The position numbers were made by a program, and so were the translations under genes. Shown piece after piece: positions 1 to 5,621 of a stretch of DNA of 5,621 bases. Source of the stretch: CANJQJ01 sp964383565 (GTDB lineage: Bacteria > Pseudomonadota > Alphaproteobacteria > Sphingomonadales > Sphingomonadaceae). The stretch is from positions 1-5,621 of the forward strand of contig CAYLIK010000177.1 in NCBI GenBank assembly GCA_964383565.1, in the 5' to 3' direction. Below the pieces are notes generated by a model. That model was not told the origin of the DNA and did no database searches. It saw only the letters and a program-made list of their open reading frames with translations. The first letter of the stretch is position 1; every line of letters starts with the position of its first letter.

Positions 1-22
1 CATCGACGTCAGGGGTAGCCAA

Positions 23-1384
23 CTATTTGCGCAGGTTCTCGATGCCAAGTTCGCGCCACATCCAGGTGAAGTCGTAGGTGGCCATCGGGTCGTTCGCGTC
101 GAGTTGGCTGCTGCTGCGGTTTTCGAGATGCTTGAGCCACCCGGCTACTCGGTGCCGGCCTGCGGCCGTTTGAACGGCTGCGCGCGGGGTGATGTCGCCG
201 AGTATGCCGATGGGTTCATCGAGCGTCGCGCGGTACTGACGGTCGAGCATGGCATGGATGAGCGGGGTTGCCACCTCTGGCGCAATGGCGGGTGCCGGTT
301 CGGACATTGTCAGTCCCTCGGCCCGCGCCGCCATGGCCTGTTCGACCGTCTCGATCGTGGTCAGCGGCGAGCCGACCAACCCGGCTAGCGCATCGGTCAT
401 GAGCGCGGTGCCGCGTTTCGCCCGCTCGGCCGAGGTGACGGCGAGAATCAGGGCGCGGCCTTTCAATTCGACATTGCCGAGCACCGGGGTGCCGTCCGCC
501 ATCGTCACACCCCACGCCATACGCCCGGTGCTCTTCGCTATTCCGTTCGGTTCCTCGCCCAGCCAGTTCCAGAAGTGCGTGGTTTCCCGCTGAAGCGCAG
601 GGATAGTATCGAGCCGCTCACCGACCAGCGCCTGGGTCACGCCGCGTGCGAAGGGAAAGCGCACGCGGTGGAACACCACTTCCTCGCCATCACTGTTGTG
701 CAGCGTAGGGATCGACGCCGGTCCCATGGTCTTGGGAACGACATCGAACAGCCATGCCGTGCTGATGAGGGCTGGAAGCGCAGCAAGATCGTCGGCGTCT
801 AGGTTCAACGCGGTGCGCGGGCTGCGCTTGCCCTTCGAGCGCCGCAGATCGGCGACGAGCGCCTCGGCCGCCTCCATCGTGAACGACAGCACGCCGCCCG
901 ACAGGAGGTGCTTGCCTCCGACCTGCACGACGCGGGCACCGATCCTGTCCCATTGCTTCAGCGTCTGCGAGGCGCTGCGCTCGGATACTCGAAGCGGCTC
1001 GCCGCCCTGGATCAGGTCGCGCACAAGGAAGCCGCTCCCGGGCTCGACCTCGCTGACTTCGTAGAGGCTCATCACCGACGATCGAAGGGCACGCAGGTAG
1101 ATTTTGGTCGAGCCGCTCTCGTTCCAACCCCGGCGCCGAATATAGTCATCAACAATGTTCCGGTCCCCGGGTTCGATGGTGCGCGTGAGCAGATCCTCGA
1201 ACGCGCATCCCCACAACACGCCGGCCCAATGATCGCCGACGATGTCTGCCAGCTCGTCCGCTTCGAAGTCGAACTCCTCCATCGCCAGACCGAGATGATC
1301 GCCGAGCGCCTCGCCCAGATGCTCGCCCCAGGCCGGCGAGGTGGCGAACTTCATGACGCCGGACAGATCGTGACCACGCTTCAT
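23..1384 (-). CDS. Hypothetical protein, 453 aa, transposon passenger coupled to tnpR; possible MbcA/ParS-like C-terminal segment
   Basis: The function is not known to me. The start chosen is the ATG at 1384-1382. It overlaps the tnpR stop as ATGA and has a good ribosome binding site (GAGGGA, 1396-1391) six bases upstream. The frame stays open further upstream, but only as a shadow of tnpR. Residues 20-90 are acidic with aromatic and histidine residues. Residues 97-168 form a compact segment (SLYEVSEVEPGSGFLVRDL, then SERSASQTLKQWDRIGARVV). From memory, this resembles a middle part of some large bacterial hypothetical proteins that carry SEC-C motifs. I see no cysteine-rich SEC-C motif here. 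Residues 388-422 (LDEPIGILGDITPRAAVQT and following) resemble the MbcA/ParS/Xre toxin-binding type of fold. The end is a conserved-looking YDFTWMWRELGIENL (437-451). No signal peptide or membrane span is evident. At 453 residues it is much longer than ordinary antitoxins, and no toxin gene is adjacent. Co-translation with tnpR suggests it travels with the transposon and shares its regulation. Confidence 0.85.
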   Translation of the reverse strand: MKRGHDLSGVMKFATSPAWGEHLGEALGDHLGLAMEEFDFEADELADIVGDHWAGVLWGCAFEDLLTRTIEPGDRNIVDDYIRRRGWNESGSTKIYLRALRSSVMSLYEVSEVEPGSGFLVRDLIQGGEPLRVSERSASQTLKQWDRIGARVVQVGGKHLLSGGVLSFTMEAAEALVADLRRSKGKRSPRTALNLDADDLAALPALISTAWLFDVVPKTMGPASIPTLHNSDGEEVVFHRVRFPFARGVTQALVGERLDTIPALQRETTHFWNWLGEEPNGIAKSTGRMAWGVTMADGTPVLGNVELKGRALILAVTSAERAKRGTALMTDALAGLVGSPLTTIETVEQAMAARAEGLTMSEPAPAIAPEVATPLIHAMLDRQYRATLDEPIGILGDITPRAAVQTAAGRHRVAGWLKHLENRSSSQLDANDPMATYDFTWMWRELGIENLRK

Positions 1385-1986
1385 GCCTGTTCCCTCTGCT
1401 GCTGACTGAATTGCTGGCGGTGCGCGGCGACGATGCGCGAGACCGTGGGTTCGCTGACGCCGTACAACCGTGCCATCTCGGCACCGGACTTGCGACCGGA
1501 GGTGACGGATTCGGCGATTTCGCGACGCTGCTTGTCGCCGAGCTTGCGCCGTCGTCCGCCGATCCGCCCTTCGGCACGTGCCTGGGCAAGGCCGGCGCTG
1601 GTGCGTTCGCGGATCATGGCCCGCTCGAACTCGGCGAAGCTTCCCACCATTTGCATCATCATCCGCCCTGCCGCGGTGGTGGTGTCGATCGCTTCGGTCA
1701 ACGAACGAAAGCCCGCTCCCGCGAGCTCGATCCGCTCCATGATGTGCAGCATGTCCTTCAGGCTGCGCGACAGCCGGTCGAGCTTCCAGACGACGACGAC
1801 ATCTCCCTCGCGCAACTGCCCGATCATCTCCAGGAGCTTGGGTCGGTCCCATCGCCCGCCGCTAGCGGTCTCCTCGAATACACGTTTGCAGCCGAGCGCG
1901 TCGAGCGCGCGCCGCTGCGTGGCGTTCGACTGGTCGTCGCCCTTCGACACGCGGGCATAGCCGATCAGATAGGATTCGCGCGTCAT
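1381..1986 (-). CDS. tnpR: Tn3-family TnpR serine resolvase
   Basis: A site-specific recombinase of the resolvase/invertase family, predicted to resolve the transposition cointegrate at res and, as in other Tn3 elements, to repress tnpA and tnpR by binding there. It has 201 residues, close to the usual 185-200. The catalytic domain begins with YARVSKGDDQ, giving nucleophile Ser14 with Arg12. The conserved arginines Arg71 and Arg74 lie in KLDRLSRS (68-75). The long E helix spans about 117-141 (FAEFERAMIRERTSAGLAQA). A C-terminal helix-turn-helix covers about 165-190 (SGAEMARLYGVSEPTVSRIV). The start at 1986 was chosen because the family N-terminus begins there and AAGAAG (1996-1991) sits four bases upstream; the frame extends to 2253 but only over the intergenic region and tnpA. 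All key residues are present, so it should be active. It is divergent from tnpA and overlaps the downstream gene by four bases. Confidence 0.95.
   Translation of the reverse strand: MTRESYLIGYARVSKGDDQSNATQRRALDALGCKRVFEETASGGRWDRPKLLEMIGQLREGDVVVVWKLDRLSRSLKDMLHIMERIELAGAGFRSLTEAIDTTTAAGRMMMQMVGSFAEFERAMIRERTSAGLAQARAEGRIGGRRRKLGDKQRREIAESVTSGRKSGAEMARLYGVSEPTVSRIVAAHRQQFSQQQREQA
1391..1396 (-). promoter_or_regulatory. Ribosome binding site of the 453-aa gene, inside tnpR
   Basis: GAGGGA on the minus strand lies six bases before the ATG at 1384 and within the last codons of tnpR. Together with the ATGA stop/start overlap it fixes the start of the downstream gene and predicts translational coupling. 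Confidence 0.7.
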
Positions 1987-2114
1987 CCAGCTTCTTTCAC
2001 AAACGGCCGTATCCGGAGGTGGAAACAGGATGCACCATTTTCCGCAGCCTTGGGCCTTTCTCAATCCTCTTTCATTAAGCGGGCAAAAGGCAAGAGGTTT
2101 TTGAAGGATGAAAC
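1987..2114. promoter_or_regulatory. Divergent tnpR/tnpA intergenic region, probable res site
   Basis: This 128-base gap lies between the divergent starts of tnpR and tnpA, where Tn3-family elements carry their roughly 120-bp res site with resolvase-binding subsites and both promoters. Two imperfect palindromes are visible: GGAAA (2021-2025) facing TTTCC (2039-2043), and CCTCTT (2066-2071) facing AAGAGG (2092-2097). The second extends imperfectly to about 32 bp, close to the size of a resolvase dimer site. I cannot identify the crossover dinucleotide or clear -35/-10 boxes. The res assignment is from position and family knowledge, supported only weakly by these repeats. Confidence 0.6.
2104..2108 (+). 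promoter_or_regulatory. Ribosome binding site of tnpA
   Basis: AAGGA sits six bases before the ATG at 2115 and decides this start over the out-of-frame ATG at 2108, which would leave the site overlapping its own start codon. Confidence 0.7.
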
Positions 2115-3485
2115 ATGCCCGCACGTATTCCGATGACCCAGCGGCAGCGCGCCGCATTGCTTGCTTTGCCCGACAGCGAGGCGGCGGTGGTGCGACACTA
2201 TGGCCTCGATGCCGAGGACCTTGCTGCAATCGGCACCGCGCGCACTCCGGCAACCCGGTTGAGCTACGCCCTGCAACTCTGTTGCCTCCGCTTTCCGGGG
2301 CGGCATCTGCGCGCAGGCGAGCTGTTGCCTGCGATCATGCTCGACCATATCGCCGAGCAGGTCGGGGTGGATGCAGGCGCCATCGCCGACTTCGCGCGGC
2401 GAGCGCCGACCCGCTACGATCAGCTTGCCGCCATCAAGGCGCGCTTCGGCTTCACCGATCTGAGCCGGCCAGCGCGCGGTATCATGATGACCTGGCTGGA
2501 AATCGAAGCCATGCCCATCGTGGACGGGCGTATTCTGCTCGATCGACTGCTCGACGAGCTGCGCACGCGGCGCATCGTTATCCCCGGCATCAGCGTAGTC
2601 GAGCGGATGGCGGCCGAGGCGATGCTGCGGGTGGAAACCGATCTGGTCGCTGCAATCCATGATAAACTCGATGCGGATATGCGTCAGCGCCTCGATACGC
2701 TGGTCGATGAGAAGGTGCATGATCGACAGAGCCGCTTGTCGTGGCTGCGCGAACCACAGCCCCGCGTCGCGTCAGCCTCGCTCGCCGAAATCCTTGAGAA
2801 GGTCGCTCTGATCCGCAGGACCGGAATTTCCTGTGTTCCGGTCGATCCCCTGCACGAGCCACGCATGACGCAGTTCGCCCGCGAAGGCGTGCGCTATACC
2901 GCCCAGGCCTTCCAACAGATGCGCGCCTCCCGCAGGCGGGTCATCCTGCTTGCTACGCTGCGCGAGATGGAAGCCACGCTTACCGACGCGGCGATCGCCA
3001 TGTTCGGCGCCTTGATGGGACGCGCTCACCTTCGTGCCCGCAAACGCCTGGAACAGGGAATCGCGATTTCGGGACGCGAAGGCCGTGACCGACTGATGCG
3101 CATCGCCACCGTGCTGGAAACAGTTAGCCGGGTAGCACGCACCGGTGAAGATATCGGCGCGGCCCTCAGGGATATCGTGCCTCTCGACATGCTCGATGCC
3201 GATGCCGCGATCATCCGTCGTACCGCGGCACCTCACAGGGACGATGTGTTGAGCGAGATCGCAGCCGAATACCGGACCTTCAAACGAATAGGACCTCTAT
3301 TCCTGCAAACGCTCGATTTCCACGGCCGGGCCGGCACCGCGGCGTTGCGCAATGCGATGACGGTCCTGTCGGATCTTGATGGCGACTGGCGCAAGCCGCT
3401 CCCTGCCGACGTTCCGCTCGGTCATGTCGAGCGGCGCTGGCACCGCCATGTCGTGGTCGCCGGCAAGATCGACCGGACGCATTAG
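2115..3485 (+). pseudogene. tnpA: Tn3-family transposase TnpA, N-terminal part, ended by an in-frame amber codon
   Basis: This is the first 456 residues of a Tn3-family transposase. The N-terminus (MTQRQRAALLALPDSEAA onward, to about residue 160) matches the DUF4158-type domain that, in this family, helps bind the 38-bp terminal inverted repeats. The rest is the helical region that precedes the catalytic core. The reading frame ends GKIDRTH then TAG at 3483-3485, continues with GAG, and runs on in the same frame into the C-terminal part at 3489. Related transposases typically have an aromatic residue, usually Tyr, before Glu at this point (Y-E-M/L), so a single base change of TAC or TAT to TAG explains the break without any frameshift. 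Alone, this piece lacks all catalytic residues. It could still bind repeat DNA and act as an inhibitor, which is inference. A sequencing or assembly error is the main alternative, given the gap further downstream. Confidence 0.9.
3483..3485 (+). other. In-frame amber (TAG) interrupting tnpA
   Basis: Codons on both sides are in the same frame (positions divisible by three begin codons) and read R-T-H-stop-E-M-A-T-Y. Protein similarity to Tn3 transposases continues without loss across the stop, so this is a nonsense substitution or a base-call error, not a gene boundary. Confidence 0.9.
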
Positions 3486-4239
3486 GAGATGGCCACCTAC
3501 GGGGCGCTCGCCAATGCACTGGCATCGGGTGATATCTGGGTGCCGAGGTCACGGCTGCACAGGTTGCTGGACGTGCTGCTCGCGCCATCAAGTGGCGCAG
3601 CGCTGCAACCGGTGTTCTCGCTCGGTGATCCACACGCATGGCTCGATCAGCGCGCCGCGCAACTCGACAAAGCCTTGTGCGACGTCGCCCAGAATCTGGC
3701 CGGACGTGATGCTGCCCTGTTCGCTGGCGAGCGATTGCGCTTCCCCAAGGAACTGAAGGACGATGATGCCGGGCACGACGAAGGACGGCATCTGACGCTT
3801 GCCTGCTACGGTATGCTGCCTGCCACGCGTATCACCGACGTGCTGTCGCAGGTCGAACGATGGACCGGCTTCACCCAGCACTTCGGGCACGTCTCGACCG
3901 GGTTGCCGCCTGGCGATGAGCAGGCCTTCCTCGCCACTCTGATTGCCGAAGCGACCAATCTTGGGCTGTCGCGCATGGCCGAGGTATGCGGCGCAGGGTC
4001 ACGCCGCGCGCTGCTGCGCATGCAGACATGGCACATGCGCGAGGAAACCTTTCGGGCGGCGCTCGCCTGTCTGACCGACGCCATCCACGCCGAGCCGATC
4101 GCCGCCTGGTTTGGGCAAGGACACCGGGCTTCCGCGGATGGCCAGGCCTTCTACCTGGGCGGGCCGGGCGAAGCCGGCGGAGCGGTCAACGCCCATTATG
4201 GTCGCGACCCAGTGGTCAAGATCTACACCACCATCACCG

Positions 4240-4249
4240 NNNNNNNNNN
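4240..4249. other. Assembly gap (10 N)
   Basis: Ten unknown bases sit inside the tnpA catalytic domain between ATCACCG and GCTCAAGG. A run of exactly 10 Ns is a scaffolding placeholder, so the true size is not given by the sequence. The frame is preserved across it only by arithmetic. Confidence 0.97.
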
Positions 4250-4292
4250 GCTCAAGGCAAAGCTCTTGGGCCTCGATAAAATGGCCGACTAC
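4250..4292 (+). other. Segment foreign to tnpA beside the gap, probable chimeric contig end
   Basis: These 43 bases encode LKAKLLGLDKMADY in the tnpA frame, which does not occur at this place in Tn3 transposases, where the T of YTTIT should be followed directly by DRYAPLHQ. From memory, the translated stretch with the following DRYAPL looks like an M3-family oligoendopeptidase F. That would give a shared stretch of sequence (GACCGCTACGCGCCGCTG, from 4293) at which two unrelated contigs could have been joined. A real in-frame insertion is possible but less likely. Confidence 0.6.
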
Positions 4293-5110
4293 GACCGCTA
4301 CGCGCCGCTGCACCAGACGGTGATTGCCGGCACGGCAGGAGAAGCCATCCATGCGCTCGATGGGCTCCTCGGCCATGACAGCAACGCCGATCTGACCGCG
4401 CTGCACGTCGATGGAGGCGGCGTTTCCGACATCGTGTTCGCAACGATGCATCTCCTCGGGCTCGATTTCGAGCCGCGCATTCCTCGCCTGTCCGACCGGC
4501 GCCTCTACGCATTCGAACCTTCGAAGCGCTATGGCAGGCTTGCGCCACTGTTCGGTCACAGGCTCAACCGGGATCTGATCGTCAGCCACTGGCCGGATAT
4601 CGAACGCGTCATCGGCGCGATGCGTGATCGCACCGTTACGCCCTCGCTGATCCTCAAAAAGCTATCCGCCTACCGCCAGCAGAACAGCCTCGCCGCGGCG
4701 CTCCGCGAGGTAGGACGGATCGAGCGCACGCTGTTCACGTTGCGCTGGTTCGACGATCCGGCGCTACGCCGCACGGTCACCGCCGAGTTGAACAAGGGCG
4801 AGGCGCGCAACAGCCTGGCGCGAGCGGTCGCCTTCCATCGGCTCGGGCGCTTTCGCGACCGTGGCTTGGAGAACCAGCAAACCCGCGCGGCTGCCCTCAA
4901 CCTCGTCACCGCAGCGATCATCCTGTTCAACTGTCGCTATCTTGGGCACGCCGTCGAAGAAATGCGCCGCCGCGGAAGCCAGATCGATCCGGCTATGCTG
5001 TCTCGGCTCTCACCATTGGGTTGGGATCGCATCAATCTCACCGGCGATTATGTCTGGTCCGATCACCTCGATCTCGACGCCAATGGCCTCATGCCGCTGC
5101 TCATAAAACC

Positions 5111-5148
5111 GCTACCGTGAATCTATGTCCGCATAATGCACAGGGGCC
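5111..5148 (-). repeat. Candidate right terminal inverted repeat (non-canonical)
   Basis: Tn3 elements end in 38-bp inverted repeats that often overlap the last codons of tnpA. Read inward from 5148 the sequence goes GGCCCCTGTGCATTATGCGG and continues ACATAGATTCACGGTAGC. The inner part (ATGCGGA, then ACGGTA) resembles the inner part of Tn1546-type repeats (ATGCGGA, then ACGCTA). The outer end lacks the usual GGGG start. No partner copy is visible in this window, so the call rests on position and partial resemblance. Confidence 0.4.
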
Positions 5149-5621
5149 GACAAGGACATATTGATCTACTGCATCTCGCAGCTCGTCGCGAAGATGAACA
5201 AGGGCGAGGAACCTAGCCGCACGGTGCGCCTGCAAGCCTATGACTTGCTCGTCGCCACCAACCGGCAAACCAGCGGCGAAGGCTATCGACTGATGGCCGA
5301 CGCCCTCACCCGCCTGCGCGGAACGACCGTGCGGACCAACATTCAAACGGGCGGTGTCGAGGAAACACGGATTTTCGGCCTGATCGAAGAGGCCAGGATC
5401 ACACGCAAGACGTTCGATGGCCGGATGCTCGATCTCGAAATCACCCTGTCGGATTGGGTCTATCGCTCGGTCATCAGCAAGAACGTCCTGACGCTTCACC
5501 GCGACTATTTCCGGCTCCGCAAGCCGTTCGAGCGACGCATGTATGAGCTGGCGCGCAAGCATTGCGGCGTGAAGGACGAATGGAAGATTGGCCTGGAACT
5601 GCTCCAAAAGAAATGCGGCTC
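5137..5621 (+). pseudogene. repA: Plasmid replication initiator protein RepA (RPA type), N-terminus missing, 3' end beyond window
   Basis: Reading from 5149 gives DKDILIYCISQLVAKMN, then SRTVRLQAYDLLVATNRQTS, RTNIQTGGVEETRIFGLIE, LEITLSDWVYRSVISKNVL, TLHRDYFRLRKPFERRMYEL, ARKHCGVKDEWKIGLELLQK. This is the characteristic core of RPA-type replication initiators (winged-helix proteins that bind iterons at the plasmid origin). The family normally has roughly 80-100 residues before this point. Here the frame meets a TAA at 5134-5136 at the transposon edge, so the N-terminus is absent. Possible restarts are TTG at 5161 and ATG at 5194, both inside the conserved core and with no convincing ribosome binding site. 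The frame is open to the last base of the window. It most likely was cut by the transposon insertion or an associated deletion, and as written should not give a normal initiator. The gene places the locus on a plasmid or plasmid-derived segment. Confidence 0.85.

Larger units (their letters stand above)
3489..5120 (+). pseudogene. tnpA: Tn3-family transposase TnpA, C-terminal DDE catalytic part, with assembly gap
   Basis: This is the continuation of the tnpA frame after the amber codon, 543 codons with the DDE_Tnp_Tn3 catalytic domain. The acidic residues are all present: Asp at 4137-4139 in ASADGQ, Asp at 4410-4412 in LHVDGGGVSDIVF (related enzymes usually read HTDTGG), and Glu at 4800-4802 in LNKGEARNSLARAV. 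The conserved end LSPLGWDRINLTGDYVW is intact. The ATG at 3489 is Met of the native sequence (E-M-A-T-Y) and not a true start: the AGGAG next to it has zero spacing, so independent translation should be poor. Codons 251-268 are foreign to the family and include 10 Ns. Removing these 18 codons restores YTTIT-DRYAPLHQTVI and reduces the two-Asp spacing from 91 to 73, near what I recall for Tn3 and Tn4430. With the N-terminal part the restored protein would be about 983 residues, normal for the family. Confidence 0.9.
23..5148. mobile_element. Tn3-family transposon, left end not in window
   Basis: The region carries a divergent pair: a serine resolvase on the minus strand and a roughly 1000-codon Tn3-type DDE transposase frame on the plus strand, separated by a 128-base intergenic region. 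This is the standard core of the Tn3 family, which moves by replicative transposition and resolves cointegrates with TnpR at res. A passenger gene of unknown function follows tnpR. The right boundary is inferred at about 5146-5148, because replication-protein similarity begins at once beyond it and an inverted-repeat-like stretch precedes it. No partner inverted repeat is visible in the first 22 bases, so the left end is probably outside the window. The transposase is split by a stop codon, so the copy looks non-autonomous as written. Confidence 0.82.

Noticed and set aside
12..49. GGGGTAGCCAACTATTTGCG as a left Tn3 inverted repeat
   Set aside because: It begins with GGGG, as many Tn3 ends do, but no reverse-complement match is present at the right end and it overlaps the conserved C-terminus of the passenger gene.
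1385..1852. Upstream extension of the 453-aa gene to give a 609-aa protein
   Set aside because: This part overlaps the well-supported tnpR gene in another frame, has Arg/Ala/Gly-rich shadow composition, and the ATG at 1384 has a proper ribosome binding site and stop/start overlap.
1411..2136. Plus-strand open frame of 241 aa antisense to tnpR
   Set aside because: Antisense shadow of tnpR, with no domain and no ribosome binding site.
1987..2253. Upstream extension of the resolvase to a start at 2253
   Set aside because: It would run through the intergenic region and overlap the divergent tnpA start; the resolvase family N-terminus begins at 1986.
2108..2662. Plus-strand open frame of 184 aa starting one frame before tnpA
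   Set aside because: Composition (Arg/Ala/His-rich) marks it as a shadow of tnpA; no recognisable domain.
10..5146. CAGGGG present at 10-15 and 5141-5146 as a possible target-site duplication
   Set aside because: Six shared bases in GC-rich DNA are expected by chance, and the sequences inside them are not inverted repeats of each other.
5101..5607. Minus-strand open frame of 168 aa over the repA region
   Set aside because: The plus strand carries clear RepA motifs over the same stretch; the minus-strand frame is its shadow.
1..5621. tRNA, rRNA, CRISPR array or toxin-antitoxin pair
   Set aside because: No cloverleaf-like or rRNA sequence, no spaced direct repeats, and no small paired genes were seen.

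Overview
This GC-rich window looks like part of an alphaproteobacterial plasmid, most likely from a sphingomonad-type host. That host guess rests on the style of the replication protein and transposase, recalled from memory and not searched. It holds most of a Tn3-family transposon that has landed in, or next to, a plasmid replication initiator gene.

Layout from left to right. On the minus strand, 23-1384 encodes a 453-residue protein of unknown function. It is translationally coupled (ATGA overlap) to the upstream tnpR serine resolvase at 1381-1986. A 128-base intergenic stretch (1987-2114) separates tnpR from the divergent plus-strand transposase gene. Its position and imperfect palindromes suit a res recombination site with the tnpR and tnpA control region. 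The tnpA reading frame runs from 2115 to 5120 but is broken by an in-frame amber codon at 3483-3485. It therefore appears as a 456-residue N-terminal piece and a 543-residue C-terminal piece. The C-terminal piece keeps all three catalytic acidic residues. It also contains a 10-N gap (4240-4249) followed by about 43 bases that do not belong to a Tn3 transposase and look like a chimeric contig edge. Immediately downstream, 5137-5621 encodes a RepA/RPA-type replication initiator that lacks its N-terminus and runs off the window.

How the parts fit: TnpA would bind the terminal inverted repeats and carry out replicative transposition, TnpR would resolve the cointegrate at res, and the 453-residue gene is a passenger riding with tnpR. 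As written, the element lacks an intact transposase, so it would need a helper in trans, unless the amber codon is a sequence error. The truncated repA marks the right edge of the element. No left inverted repeat is visible, so the left end probably lies beyond position 1.

I found no fully new system. The most interesting points are the uncharacterised passenger coupled to the resolvase, the amber-split transposase, the gap chimera and the repA junction.
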